A stretch of DNA of 64,000 bases from Pseudomonadota bacterium (GTDB taxonomy: Bacteria; Myxococcota_A; Polyangia; GCA-2747355). Every line of letters starts with the position of its first letter. The stretch's first letter is position 1. The stretch is taken from assembly GCA_016711215.1 (NCBI GenBank), contig JADJTL010000001.1, positions 430,001-494,000 of the forward strand, written 5' to 3'. A model generated the notes under the pieces. That model did no database searches, was not told the origin of the DNA, and was given only the letters and a program-made list of their open reading frames with translations. This document shows positions 29,846-38,007 of this stretch, in pieces. Position numbers and translations under genes: made by a program.

Positions 29846-30661
29846 TCAGGGCGCCGCCTCGCGCGCGGGCTCGGCGAAGACAGCCCCGTCCTCGAGTCGC
29901 AGCGCGGTCAGCGCGCCACCCCAGACGCAGCCGGTGTCGAGGGCCTCGAAGCCCGGCGCGCTGTAGCGTCCAAGGGCAGCCCAATGACCAAAGAGCACCG
30001 TCACGCGCGCGTCCCGCCAGCGCGAAAACCAGGGCACCAGACCCGGTGGCGCCTGGGCGGGCGGGCCGGTGTAGGCGTAGGCGGGCTCGCCGTCGGGCCG
30101 CAGCATGCGTAGGCGCGTCAGCAGGTGCAGCGTCAAGGCCTGTCGCCGCAGCGGGGGGCGGCCCGCGTTTGAGCCGCGTCCGATCGCCGCCGCGCCCTCA
30201 CTCCACTGCTCGAGCAGCCGCCGGGCGTCGGGCCCGCGCAGGGCGCTCTCCGCGGCGCGCGCCTCCTCCTCGGCTTGCGCGAGGGTCCATTGTGGCGGAA
30301 GGCCGGCGTGGAGCAGGAGCCAGCCGCCCTCGCGATGAAGCAGCGGGCGCTGGCCTAGCCAGGTCACGAGCGAATCGCGATCATGGGCGGTGAGCAGCGC
30401 GTCCAGCGTGTCACGCTTGCGCTTGCCGGTCACCCCGGCCGCGCGCGCCAAGAGGTGCAGGTCGTGGTTGCCCAGCACGCAGACCAGGCCATCGCCCTGG
30501 GCCTGGGCCCAGCGCAGGACCTCGAGCGAGCGCGGTCCGCGGTTAACCAGGTCGCCCGCCAGCCATAGCCGATCGCGCTCGCGGCGATAGTCGATGCGGA
30601 CGAGCAGCGCTTGCAGCGTGTCGTAGCAGCCCTGAAGGTCACCGATCGCGTAGGTGCTCAT
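29846..30661 (-). CDS. apaH: Symmetrical bis(5'-nucleosyl)-tetraphosphatase
   Basis: 271 aa. Metallophosphatase motifs in order: AIGDLQGCYDTL (7-16), LAGDLVNRGPRSLEVL, VCVLGNHDLHLL and a late His-containing LLLHAGLPPQW, with W and Y residues and the C-terminal ARVTVLFGHWAALGRYSAPGFEALDTGCVWGG of ApaH. It hydrolyses Ap4A to two ADP. The start overlaps the stop of the pseudouridine synthase gene upstream (ATGA). Confidence 0.95.
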   Translation of the reverse strand: MSTYAIGDLQGCYDTLQALLVRIDYRRERDRLWLAGDLVNRGPRSLEVLRWAQAQGDGLVCVLGNHDLHLLARAAGVTGKRKRDTLDALLTAHDRDSLVTWLGQRPLLHREGGWLLLHAGLPPQWTLAQAEEEARAAESALRGPDARRLLEQWSEGAAAIGRGSNAGRPPLRRQALTLHLLTRLRMLRPDGEPAYAYTGPPAQAPPGLVPWFSRWRDARVTVLFGHWAALGRYSAPGFEALDTGCVWGGALTALRLEDGAVFAEPAREAAP

Positions 30662-31554
30662 GCTTGGCGTCTGCTGGCGGGGAGCGGAGCCTCGTGAGGC
30701 AGCGCCCAGAGCTGGCGCAGCGCCGCGGGCAGCGCGCTATGCAGCTCAATCCAATGACCGCCGCGCGGATGCTGCAGGCCGAGCGCGTGGGCGTGGAGCG
30801 CGACGCGCTCGGCCTCGCTTCCACCGTAGCGTGTGTCGCCGAGCAGCGGGAACCCCTCGGCAGCGAGGTGCGCGCGGATCTGGTGCGGTCGCCCCGTGCG
30901 CAGCGTGACCGCGAGCAGCGCGAGCTCGCCGTGCTGCGCTAGGCGCTGCAGCCGCGTCTGCGCGGGCTTGGCCGGCGGCTGGGTGCCGAGCTGGGCGTGG
31001 CCACGGACGAAGAGCAGGGGCCGCTCGACCGTGCGCTCCTGCCAATCCGGGCGCCCCCTGACCAGCGCCAGGTACCGGCGCTCCAGCGTATGCGTGCGCA
31101 CCTGGGCTGAGAGCGCTGCGCGGGTGACTTGGCGTCGGCTGACCAGGAGCAGGCCGGAGACCTCACGGTCGAGTCGGTGCAGCAAGCGGGCGTCCGCGCC
31201 CCAGCGCGACCGCACCTCGTCGGCGACAGACGCCTCGCCGCCGCGGCGCGTGGCGATCGCGGGCAGCCCCGCGGGCTTGACCAGGACCACCAGATCCTCG
31301 TCGAGGAAGGCCAACGCACAGGGCTGCGCCTCCGCTGGCGGTGCCGCGTCCGGGCTGGCGAAGACGGTCAGCTTCTGCGCCGGGCGCAGGCGCTGGTTGA
31401 CGTCGCGCTGGCGACGGCCGTCGACGTAGACCGATCCAGCCACGATGTGGGCCACCGCGCGCTCGCGCGACCAGCGCAGGCGCGCGCTGATCAGCTGCGG
31501 CAGCGTCCAGCGCACCTCGTCGGGGAGCACCGTCAACACATGCTTGACGCCCAC
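30658..31554 (-). CDS. RluA-family RNA pseudouridine synthase
   Basis: 298 aa from GTG 31554 with GGGGGG upstream; a TTG at 31569 would add five residues. N-terminal S4 RNA-binding domain (LPQLISARLRWSRERAVAHIVAGSVYVDGRRQ), then the catalytic domain: LVVLVKPAGLPAIAT, LLHRLDREVSGLLLVSR with the catalytic Asp in HRLD, and TGRPHQIRAHLAAEGFPLLGDTRYGG. S4 plus this core is the RluC/RluD type, acting on 23S rRNA, but the exact target uridine cannot be told. First gene of a two-gene operon with apaH. Confidence 0.92.
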   Translation of the reverse strand: MGVKHVLTVLPDEVRWTLPQLISARLRWSRERAVAHIVAGSVYVDGRRQRDVNQRLRPAQKLTVFASPDAAPPAEAQPCALAFLDEDLVVLVKPAGLPAIATRRGGEASVADEVRSRWGADARLLHRLDREVSGLLLVSRRQVTRAALSAQVRTHTLERRYLALVRGRPDWQERTVERPLLFVRGHAQLGTQPPAKPAQTRLQRLAQHGELALLAVTLRTGRPHQIRAHLAAEGFPLLGDTRYGGSEAERVALHAHALGLQHPRGGHWIELHSALPAALRQLWALPHEAPLPASRRQA

Positions 31555-31871
31555 AGGACTGCCCCCCAATCGCTTGCCCCGATGGTTGATTGTCCGGGCG
31601 CAGCGTGCTTGATCATGGTCGGCGCGCCGCAGTGCTCACCGCGCTCCCCGGTCTAGACGGAAAGCCAGCCGAGACGCAAGGCTCCCCCGGGGACGGGACG
31701 CGCGGGCCAGCGCCCTTCATTTTTTGTTTGGTGCGGCGCTGGAGACGTAGTATGAGGGCGGCGTCGCATTCCGGGGGGGGGCCCCCGAGGACTTAACTAA
31801 GCAAGGATGTCGACCGCGTGGCCCGAACGGCGGGCCCCTTTGGCCGACGCAAAGACAGAGGAGACGGGAAA
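31555..31871 (+). other. Intergenic region, 317 bases
   Basis: This is the divergent space between the pseudouridine synthase and the small lipoprotein gene. I see no gene in it. It holds a promoter candidate at 31724-31753 and an odd tract in the leader: nine G then five C at 31773-31786, which could form a tight hairpin. Confidence 0.7.
31724..31753 (+). promoter_or_regulatory. Promoter of the repeat lipoprotein gene
   Basis: TTGTTT at 31724-31729, 18 bases, then TAGTAT at 31748-31753. It sits in an AT-richer patch (CATTTTTTGTTTGG) that stands out from the very GC-rich surroundings. The predicted leader of about 110 bases contains the G9C5 tract. Confidence 0.5.
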
Positions 31872-32153
31872 ATGAAGATCAAGCATCTGGTAATGGGTCT
31901 GCTGATGGGCGCCGCGCTGAGCTTTGGCACCGCCTGCAGCGACGACGACGACACCGTAAAGGACGGCGCAGTCTCCAAGAAGGACGGCGCGGTCAGCAAG
32001 GTCGACGGCGCTGCCGCCAAGAAGGACGGCGCAGTCGTCGCCAAGGATGGCGCGGTCATCAAGGTCGACGGCGCTGCCGCGATGGACGGCGCTGCCGCGA
32101 TGGACGGCGCTGCCGCGATGGACGGCGCTGCCGCGATGGACGGCGGGCAGTAG
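31872..32153 (+). CDS. Small repeat lipoprotein (K/VDGA repeats)
   Basis: 93 aa from ATG 31872, with AGGAG about 10 bases upstream. N-terminus MKIKHLVMGLLMGAALSFGT then Ala-Cys22, a probable lipobox (the -3 residue Gly is unusual), followed by SDDDDTV. The rest is made only of short repeats: KDGAVSKKDGAVSKVDGAAA, then four exact copies of DGAAAM, ending DGGQ. No domain. The composition (acidic, Ala/Gly, alternating Lys and Asp) suggests an extended surface or periplasmic spacer. Own promoter, and inverted repeats follow the stop. Unrecognised function. Confidence 0.72.
   Translation: MKIKHLVMGLLMGAALSFGTACSDDDDTVKDGAVSKKDGAVSKVDGAAAKKDGAVVAKDGAVIKVDGAAAMDGAAAMDGAAAMDGAAAMDGGQ
32067..32138 (+). 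repeat. 18-bp tandem repeat, four exact copies
   Basis: GACGGCGCTGCCGCGATG is repeated four times without mismatch, coding DGAAAM. The identity at DNA level means recent expansion or replication-slippage exchange. Upstream are diverged KDGAV/VDGAA copies of the same idea. Confidence 0.95.
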
Positions 32154-32169
32154 GCCTTTAGCACCCACG

Positions 32170-32223
32170 CGGTGCCGAGCGCCGGTCATGGGCCCGGCAC
32201 CGCGGCTCGCTCCCCAGCGAGCC
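32170..32223 (+). terminator. Two inverted repeats after the lipoprotein gene
   Basis: CGGTGCCG/CGGCACCG (32170-32202) and GGCTCGCT-CCCC-AGCGAGCC (32204-32223, perfect 8-bp stem, 4-base loop) follow the stop. There is no T-run, so they may terminate inefficiently or protect the mRNA end; this is an inference. Confidence 0.4.
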
Positions 32224-32303
32224 CTCCCTCAGTGACCTCTTCCGCGATATTCTCCGCGACTGGCTGCGGCGCGATTCTTGCGTCGGGCTGCGTGACCAGC
32301 TAA

Positions 32304-33041
32304 ATGGCGAGCGACCGCGTTGCATTGGTGACGGGCGGTTCGCGCGGCATTGGGCGCGCGGCTGCGGAGCTCCTGCTCGCAGAGGGTTGGTCCGTCGCGG
32401 TCGCACACCGGCCTGGCCTCGCCGCTGAGGCGTCGGCGCAGGCGCCGCTCTCATCCTCCAGCGACCGCTGGCAGGCCTATGGCTGCCAACTCGCCGATCC
32501 CGAGGCAGCCGCGACCTTGGTCCAGGCGGTCGCCGGGCGTTGGAAGCGTATCGACGCGCTGATCCACTGTGCAGGCAGCTTCCAGCGGGTCCCCTTGCTC
32601 GAGCAGAGTGCGGCCGATTGGCGGCGAGCCTTCGACGACAACCTACACGGGTTGTTTCACGTCAGTCGCGCCGTGGCGCCCTTGATGCGCCAGCGACGCT
32701 GGGGTCGCATCATCACCTTCGCCTCGGTCAATGCCGACCAGGCCGTCGGGCAAACCCACGTCACGGCGCATGCGATCGCCAAGCTCGGGGTGTTGGTGCT
32801 GACACGCTCGCTGGCCCGGGTGCTGGGCTCGGAGGGGATCACCGTGAACGCGATCTCGCCCGGCTTCATCGCCTCCGGTGGGCTTTTGGCAGAGGATCTC
32901 GAGGCGATGGCGCCGCAGATTCCGGCCGGGCGCTTCGGCCGGCTGGAGGACATCACTGCTGTCGTGCGCTTCCTACTCTCGGAGGAGGCGAGCTACGTCA
33001 ACGGAGCCAACCTCCAGGTCAGCGGTGGCTGGGGACTGTAG
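32304..33041 (+). CDS. Short-chain dehydrogenase/reductase, FabG-like, catalytic Tyr replaced by His
   Basis: 245 aa. NAD(P)-binding start VALVTGGSRGIGRAAAELL (TGGSRGIG at 10-17), ALIHCAGS (the NAG-like motif as CAG), FASVNADQ with catalytic Ser131, and the C-terminal ITVNAISPGFIASGG and YVNGANLQVSGGWGL. The active-site Y-x3-K reads H146-A-I-A-K150: codon CAT where TAT is expected, and the Ser to His distance is 15 rather than the usual 13. So it may lack normal oxidoreductase activity, or use another residue. No clear ribosome site. Converges on the COG2403-type gene. Confidence 0.85.
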   Translation: MASDRVALVTGGSRGIGRAAAELLLAEGWSVAVAHRPGLAAEASAQAPLSSSSDRWQAYGCQLADPEAAATLVQAVAGRWKRIDALIHCAGSFQRVPLLEQSAADWRRAFDDNLHGLFHVSRAVAPLMRQRRWGRIITFASVNADQAVGQTHVTAHAIAKLGVLVLTRSLARVLGSEGITVNAISPGFIASGGLLAEDLEAMAPQIPAGRFGRLEDITAVVRFLLSEEASYVNGANLQVSGGWGL

Positions 33042-33140
33042 CGCTCTGGTGATGGATCGGTGGCTGCCGGGCGGCCCTGATCACGTTCAGCTGCGCAGGC
33101 GGCGCCTGGGAGCGGGGAGGGGCTTCTGGCGCGTGGAAGG

Positions 33141-34511
33141 TCAGTCCCCCTTCTCCCCAGGCGACCTACCAGGCGACCTGGTGGGTGGCCCGGAGAAGCT
33201 GCGCTCGAGGCAGCTCGCGAGGGTGGGTGTACCGGCGTCCAACCACTCGTAGCGCACCTGGACGACTGGCTTGTTCAGCGGCGCGAGGCGCGCCAGGTCG
33301 ATGGGGGTCGCCGAGAGCACGAGGTCGGCCTCGGCGGCGTTGATCGTCGCGGCCAAGGCCGCGACCTGCTCTGGCGAGTAGCCCATGGCGGGCAGCGCGA
33401 GGCCAAGGTGCGGGTACGCTCGGTAGACCTCGCGCACCGACCCGACCGCGATCGGTCGTGGGTCCACCTGCTCCGCAGCGCCATAGCGCTCCGCCGCGAC
33501 GGTGGCAGCGCCGAAGGGCATCGAGCCGTGCGTCAGCGTCGGGCCATCTTCCACCACGAGCACGCGCTGGCCGGCCAAGGTCGGCCGCGGCGGGTCGAGC
33601 GTCAGCGCGCTGTCGGCGCGCACGACGATGGCCCGCGCGTTGACCCGCGCGACGTTGGCGGCTACCGCCTCGATCTCCGCCGGCGAGGCGACGGAGATCT
33701 TGCCGATCACCACGATGTCGGCCGCGCGCAGGTTGACCTCGCCGGGATGTGAGTCGAGCTCCTGCCCGGCGCGCAGCGGGTCCGCGAGCGTGATCCAGAG
33801 ATCGGGTCGCACGAAGGGCGTGTCGTTATTGCCCCCGTCCCAAACCAGGAGGTCGCACTCCTGCTGGGCCCGCTCGACGATCGCCGCATAGTCGATGCCA
33901 GCGAAGACGACCGTCTGACGCTCGAGGTGGGGTTCGTACTCCTCACGCTCCTCGATCGTGCAGCCGTGGTGGTCGAGGTCTTCGTAGCTGGCGAAGCGCT
34001 GCACGGCGCGCCGCGCGGAGAGCTCGCCGTAGGGCATTGGGTGGCGCAAGACCACCGGGTGGTAGCCGCGGCGGCGCAGCGTCTCGACGACGTAGCGCGC
34101 GGTCTGGCTCTTTCCGCAGCCGGTGCGCACGGCGCAGACGGCGACGACGGGCACGCGGGCGGGCAGCATCGTCGATGCGGCGCTGAGCAGGCGAAACTCG
34201 GCCCCCGCCGCCAACACCTCGGCGGCGAGGTGCATCACCTGGCGGTGGGCGACGTCCGAGTAGGAGAAGACGACGACGTCGACCCCGAGGCGAGCAATCA
34301 AGGTCGCGAGCTCATCTTCGGGGAAGATCGGGATCCCCGCTGGGTAGCCGGCGCCGGCAAGCTCGGCCGGATAGCGTCGGTCGGCGATGCCGGGGATCTG
34401 CGCCGCCGTGAAGGCCACGACCTGATAGCGTGGGTTGTCGCGAAAGCAGGTATTGAAGTTGTGGAAGTCGCGCCCAGCGGCGCCGAGAAGCAACACACGA
34501 TCGGCCGGCAT
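33141..34511 (-). CDS. Cyclic 2,3-diphosphoglycerate synthetase-like GTPase (COG2403-type)
   Basis: 456 aa, excellent ribosome site AGGAGG 5 bases before ATG 34511. An N-terminal Rossmann-like part (RVLLLGAAGRDFHNFNTCFRD) is followed by a P-loop in AVRTGCGKSQTARYVVETL (129-145), LLVWDGGNNDTPFVRPDLWITLADPLRAG, and DIVVIGKI. This set (GRDFHNFN, CGKS, WDGGNNDTPF) I recognise from the family of archaeal cDPG synthetase and its bacterial homologues of unproven function. Cytoplasmic. Divergent from the Cys-rich protein at 34733. Naming it cDPG synthetase would go beyond the evidence. Confidence 0.8.
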   Translation of the reverse strand: MPADRVLLLGAAGRDFHNFNTCFRDNPRYQVVAFTAAQIPGIADRRYPAELAGAGYPAGIPIFPEDELATLIARLGVDVVVFSYSDVAHRQVMHLAAEVLAAGAEFRLLSAASTMLPARVPVVAVCAVRTGCGKSQTARYVVETLRRRGYHPVVLRHPMPYGELSARRAVQRFASYEDLDHHGCTIEEREEYEPHLERQTVVFAGIDYAAIVERAQQECDLLVWDGGNNDTPFVRPDLWITLADPLRAGQELDSHPGEVNLRAADIVVIGKISVASPAEIEAVAANVARVNARAIVVRADSALTLDPPRPTLAGQRVLVVEDGPTLTHGSMPFGAATVAAERYGAAEQVDPRPIAVGSVREVYRAYPHLGLALPAMGYSPEQVAALAATINAAEADLVLSATPIDLARLAPLNKPVVQVRYEWLDAGTPTLASCLERSFSGPPTRSPGRSPGEKGD

Positions 34512-34669
34512 CTTAACCTCCTGAGGCTGGCGGGATGCGCCGCCGGGCTCGGCCGCCCCTCCGCCGGGCGGTCCAGCCCCTTGGAGAAGTGTAGCGCAGC
34601 CGGCAAACTTTGCGCTCGGGTTGCCGGCGACCGGCCCCGGGAATCTGCCAGACTGGTGGAGTGCCCCTT

Positions 34670-34697
34670 TTGCGGGCTGAGCGCCCTGCGATATAAT
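34670..34697 (+). promoter_or_regulatory. Strong -10 promoter for the Cys-rich protein gene
   Basis: A perfect TATAAT at 34692-34697 is preceded by TTGCGG with spacing 16 (or TTTTGC with 18). It is the best -10 that I saw in the window. Leader about 30 bases, with GGAG before ATG 34733. Confidence 0.6.
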
Positions 34698-34732
34698 TCC
34701 CCCACGATGCGCGCGCCCGAGGAGACCGGCCG

Positions 34733-35353
34733 ATGAGTGAGCAACGCTTCGAGGCGGGGCACGTCTCCTTCCTCGAGATCCTCACGGCGCTCCACCGCAC
34801 CGCGGGCGCCGAGTTCGTCACCGGCGCGCTGATCAAGAGCGGCATCAGCGCGGCCCGCAATGCGGCCGAGCGTGAGTTCGCGACGATCGAGGAGTTCATC
34901 GAATCGATCGACAAGCTCGACAACCCGATTGCCCAGCTCGAGGGCGCGGCGCGCCATTACGGCAACGGGCTCTTTGGCCTGCCCGAGTGTCCCTTCGCCG
35001 CGGCGATCGAGGCGCAGGGCACGGCCGAGACCGCGCTCTCGGACCCCTACCGGGACATCACCGCTGAGATGAACAAGCCGACCGCGCTCAGTGACCAAAT
35101 TCGTGTCGGTCGCGGCGCCGTCGTCAGCCCCTTCTGTGCCCTGCATCAGCCGCTGCGCAGCGCCTTGGGCGAGCGCATTCGGGTGGCGGGGCGCGCGCTG
35201 AATATCTATCAGCTCGCTTGCCGCACGGCCGACGGAAAGAGCGGGCTCGCCGAGCACTGGATTCAACATACGGGCTTCGACCGACGCCTGATCGAGCAGG
35301 TGCTGCTCGAGAACATGTGCTGCTACTGCATCCGCTTCGAGCGCGACAACTGA
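34733..35353 (+). CDS. Unrecognised Cys-rich protein
   Basis: 206 aa, ATG with GGAG 9 bases upstream. I do not recognise the family. No signal peptide or membrane helix. The N-terminal ~100 residues are helical (SFLEILTALHRTAGAEFVTGALIKSG). The second half carries spaced cysteines: GLPECPF, VSPFCALHQPLRSALGE, YQLACRTADGK and MCCYCIRFE near the end, six Cys plus a CALH His. That pattern would suit a metal or Fe-S site. It has a strong consensus promoter and stands alone between the GTPase (divergent) and recA (convergent). Confidence 0.75.
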   Translation: MSEQRFEAGHVSFLEILTALHRTAGAEFVTGALIKSGISAARNAAEREFATIEEFIESIDKLDNPIAQLEGAARHYGNGLFGLPECPFAAAIEAQGTAETALSDPYRDITAEMNKPTALSDQIRVGRGAVVSPFCALHQPLRSALGERIRVAGRALNIYQLACRTADGKSGLAEHWIQHTGFDRRLIEQVLLENMCCYCIRFERDN

Positions 35354-35386
35354 GGGCTTCCGCGCGCAGCCACGGCCCCTCCGCGC

Positions 35387-36433
35387 TCAGGCGGCGGTGC
35401 GCTGAGGCTCGGCGGGGGTCAGACAGCGCGCCGCGATCTGGGCCCGCGCCTCGGGATGCTCAGCGAGCCATTGGCAGGCGGCGGGGCGGCCCTGGCCGAG
35501 CTGCTGATCGTTCCAGGCGAACCACGAGCCCGACTTCTTCACCACGCCTTGCTCGGTGGCGAAATCGAGCAGCTCGCCGTCGCGGTTGATCCCGCGCCCG
35601 TAGAGGATCTCGAATTCGGCGGAGCGGAAGGGCGGCGCGACCTTATTCTTCACCACCTTGACCTGGGTGCGACTGCCGACGACCTGCTCGCCCTCCTTGA
35701 GCTGCCCGATGCGGCGCACCTCGATCCTGACGCTGGCGTAGAACTTCAGCGCCGTGCCGCCGGTGGTCGTCTGATTGCTGCCGTAGGTCACGCCGATCTT
35801 TTGCCGCGTCTGGTTGATGAAGAGGATCGCCGTGCCCTGGCGATAGGTGGCGCCGGTCAGCTTGCGCATCGCCTGGCTCATCAGCCGCGCCTGCAGTCCG
35901 ACGTGCGCGTCACCCATCTCCCCCTCGAGCTCGGCGCGCGGGACCAGCGCCGCCACCGAGTCGACGACGATCAGGTCGACCGCCGCGCTGCGCACCAGGT
36001 GGTCGGCGATCTCCAGCGCTTGCTCGCCGCAGTCGGGCTGGGCGATCAGCAGCTCGTCGATGCGGACGCCGAGCGCGGCGGCGTAGGCCGGGTCGAGCGC
36101 ATGTTCGGCGTCGATGAAGGCGCAGAGGCGCCCCTTGCGCTGGACCTCGGCGATCGCGTGCAGCGCCACCGTGGTCTTGCCCGACGACTCCGGGCCGTAG
36201 ACCTCAATCAGGCGGCCGCGTGGCAACCCGCCGACGCCGAGCGCGCGGTCGAGCTGCAGCGAGCCGCTCGAGAAGACCTCGATCGGCGCTGGCTTGGTGC
36301 CACTGCCGAGGGCCATGATCGCACCCGCGCCAAACTGCTTCTCGATCGCGGCGACGGTCTGCGCGATGGCCTTCAATCGGGCGGCCACCTTGCTGACGAC
36401 GGTCTCCTTGCTGACGACGCTGTCTCTGTTCAT
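35387..36433 (-). CDS. recA: RecA recombinase with altered L2 loop
   Basis: 348 aa, ATG with AAGGAG upstream. Walker A GPESSGKTT (80-88), LIVVDSVAALVP (Walker B), LMSQAMRKLTG and NKVAPPFRSAEFEILYGRGI are all standard. Loop L2, normally GNPETTTGG, reads GSNQTTTGG (Ser219, Asn220, Gln221), so the conserved Glu (Glu207 in E. coli) is Gln. It catalyses ATP-dependent homologous pairing and, with LexA, the SOS response. I found no E. coli-type SOS box upstream. The ComM gene ends 59 bases upstream on the same strand. Confidence 0.95.
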   Translation of the reverse strand: MNRDSVVSKETVVSKVAARLKAIAQTVAAIEKQFGAGAIMALGSGTKPAPIEVFSSGSLQLDRALGVGGLPRGRLIEVYGPESSGKTTVALHAIAEVQRKGRLCAFIDAEHALDPAYAAALGVRIDELLIAQPDCGEQALEIADHLVRSAAVDLIVVDSVAALVPRAELEGEMGDAHVGLQARLMSQAMRKLTGATYRQGTAILFINQTRQKIGVTYGSNQTTTGGTALKFYASVRIEVRRIGQLKEGEQVVGSRTQVKVVKNKVAPPFRSAEFEILYGRGINRDGELLDFATEQGVVKKSGSWFAWNDQQLGQGRPAACQWLAEHPEARAQIAARCLTPAEPQRTAA

Positions 36434-36492
36434 CGCTTGCTCCTTCGTTGAAAATCAGGTTCTCAGCGGACTGAGGCCATGAATGAGGTGGT

Positions 36493-38007
36493 TCATCCGA
36501 CCCAGCGTTCTTGCTGCAGCGCCAGCGCCAGCGCGACATGCCCGTCACTCACCTGATCGATGGCCTCGAGATCAGCGAGGGTGCGCGCGACGCGGCAGCA
36601 GCGGTGGACGGCCCGCGCGCTCAGGCTGTGGCGCTGGGCATGCTCTTCGATTAGTCGGCGCGAGAGGGGGGAGAGCGGGACGTGCCGCTGCAGCGCGCGT
36701 GCGCTGAGCTGGGCGTTGCAGTGGATGGCGCTGCGGACGTAGCGCTGCCGCTGGCGCTCGCGGGCCGCGGCGACCCGGAGGGCGACGGAAGCGGAGGGCT
36801 CGTTGTCGCCGGGACTGAGCACCTGCGCCGTCGGCACCGGCGCGACTCGCACGAAGATGTCGAAGCGATCGAGGAGCGGACCTGAGATGCGGTTGGCGTA
36901 GCGCTGGGCCTCGCGTTCGCCACAGGTGCAGCAGCGGCTCTCGGAGCCGCGGTAGCCGCAGGGGCAGGGGTTCATCGCCGCGACGAGCATGAAGCGCGCC
37001 GGAAAGGTCAGCGCCAGACGAGCCCGGACGATGGTGACGTGGCCGCCTTCGAGCGGCTGACGCAGCGCCTCGAGCGTCGACCGCTGAAACTCGGGAAGCT
37101 CGTCGAGGAAGAGCACGCCGTTATGCGCCAGGCTGACCTCGCCCGGGCGCGGATGCGACCCACCGCCGATCAGCCCGGCGCTGCTGCAGGTATGGTGAGG
37201 CGCGCGGAAGGGTCGCCGACGAATCAGCCCGACGTCCTTGAGGTGGCCGGCGACGCTATGCACGCGCGTCGTCTCAATCGCCTCGTCGGCGGACATCGAG
37301 GGGAGCACGCCCGCGATCCGGCGCGCGATCATCGTCTTCCCCGCACCGGGCGGTCCGATCAGGAGGAGGTTGTGGCCACCCGCAGCCGCGACCTCGGCGG
37401 CGCGCCGTGCCGCCGGTTGACCGCAGACCTCGGCGAAGTCCGGCTCGTTGGACCGGGGCAGCTCGTCGAGCGGCGGCGGCGGTGTGGCGACCGCGGCCAA
37501 CGCGCCGCTGAGCAGCGCCACCGCCTCGCTGAGGGAGTCGGCCCCGAGCACCCTGAGCCCCGGCACGAGCGCTGCCTCCGCCGCGTTTGCCCGCGGCAGC
37601 AGCAGCGCCGCAAAGCCCCAGCGCCGCGCGCCCTCGGCCACGGTCAGAGCGCCGCGAATCGGGCGTAGGCGGCCGTCCAGCGCCAGCTCACCGGCGAGCA
37701 GCGTTGCGGCTGGGTCGAAGGAGGTCAGCCCGCGCGCCAGCAGCCCGCCCAGCGCGATCGGCAGATCGAAGCTCGAACCGTCCTTGCGCAGCTCCGCTGG
37801 TGCGAGGTTCACCGTCAGGCGGACGCTGCCGAGGTCGAAGCCGCTATGCGCCAGGGCCGTGCGGATGCGTACGGCGCCCTCGCGCACCGCATTGTCGGGA
37901 AGACCCACGAGGTGAAAGCCGGGCAGGCCGCGCCCGGCGTCGACCTCGACCTCGACCGGTAGGGCCTCGACGCCGACCACGGCCGCCGTATGGAGTCTAC
38001 AGAGCAT
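36493..38007 (-). CDS. comM: ComM/YifB Mg-chelatase-like AAA+ helicase
   Basis: 504 aa. The N-terminal segment VEVDAGRGLPGFHLVGLPDNAVREGAVRIRTAL is the ComM/YifB signature, followed by ELRKDGSSFDLPIALGGLL, Walker A LLIGPPGAGKTMIARR, HHTCSSAGLIGGGSHPRPGEVSLAHNGVLFLDELPEF (Walker B) and ARFMLVAAMNPCPCGYRG with the zinc-ribbon-like CxC...CCxC. It promotes branch migration during natural transformation and recombination. Adjacent to recA in the same direction, a sensible functional pair. Confidence 0.95.
   Translation of the reverse strand: MLCRLHTAAVVGVEALPVEVEVDAGRGLPGFHLVGLPDNAVREGAVRIRTALAHSGFDLGSVRLTVNLAPAELRKDGSSFDLPIALGGLLARGLTSFDPAATLLAGELALDGRLRPIRGALTVAEGARRWGFAALLLPRANAAEAALVPGLRVLGADSLSEAVALLSGALAAVATPPPPLDELPRSNEPDFAEVCGQPAARRAAEVAAAGGHNLLLIGPPGAGKTMIARRIAGVLPSMSADEAIETTRVHSVAGHLKDVGLIRRRPFRAPHHTCSSAGLIGGGSHPRPGEVSLAHNGVLFLDELPEFQRSTLEALRQPLEGGHVTIVRARLALTFPARFMLVAAMNPCPCGYRGSESRCCTCGEREAQRYANRISGPLLDRFDIFVRVAPVPTAQVLSPGDNEPSASVALRVAAARERQRQRYVRSAIHCNAQLSARALQRHVPLSPLSRRLIEEHAQRHSLSARAVHRCCRVARTLADLEAIDQVSDGHVALALALQQERWVG

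Noticed and set aside
31793..32189. Minus-strand frames with SIAAAP / VHRGSA repeats
   Set aside because: They are only the complement of the DGAAAM repeat; the plus strand has a signal peptide, lipobox and ribosome site.
33927..34736. Plus-strand open frame opposite the GTPase
   Set aside because: The minus strand has the P-loop protein with a perfect ribosome site; the plus frame runs through the intergenic promoter.
35387..36500. SOS (LexA) box upstream of recA
   Set aside because: No CTG-N10-CAG palindrome is present between 36434 and 36492; other LexA types cannot be excluded by eye.
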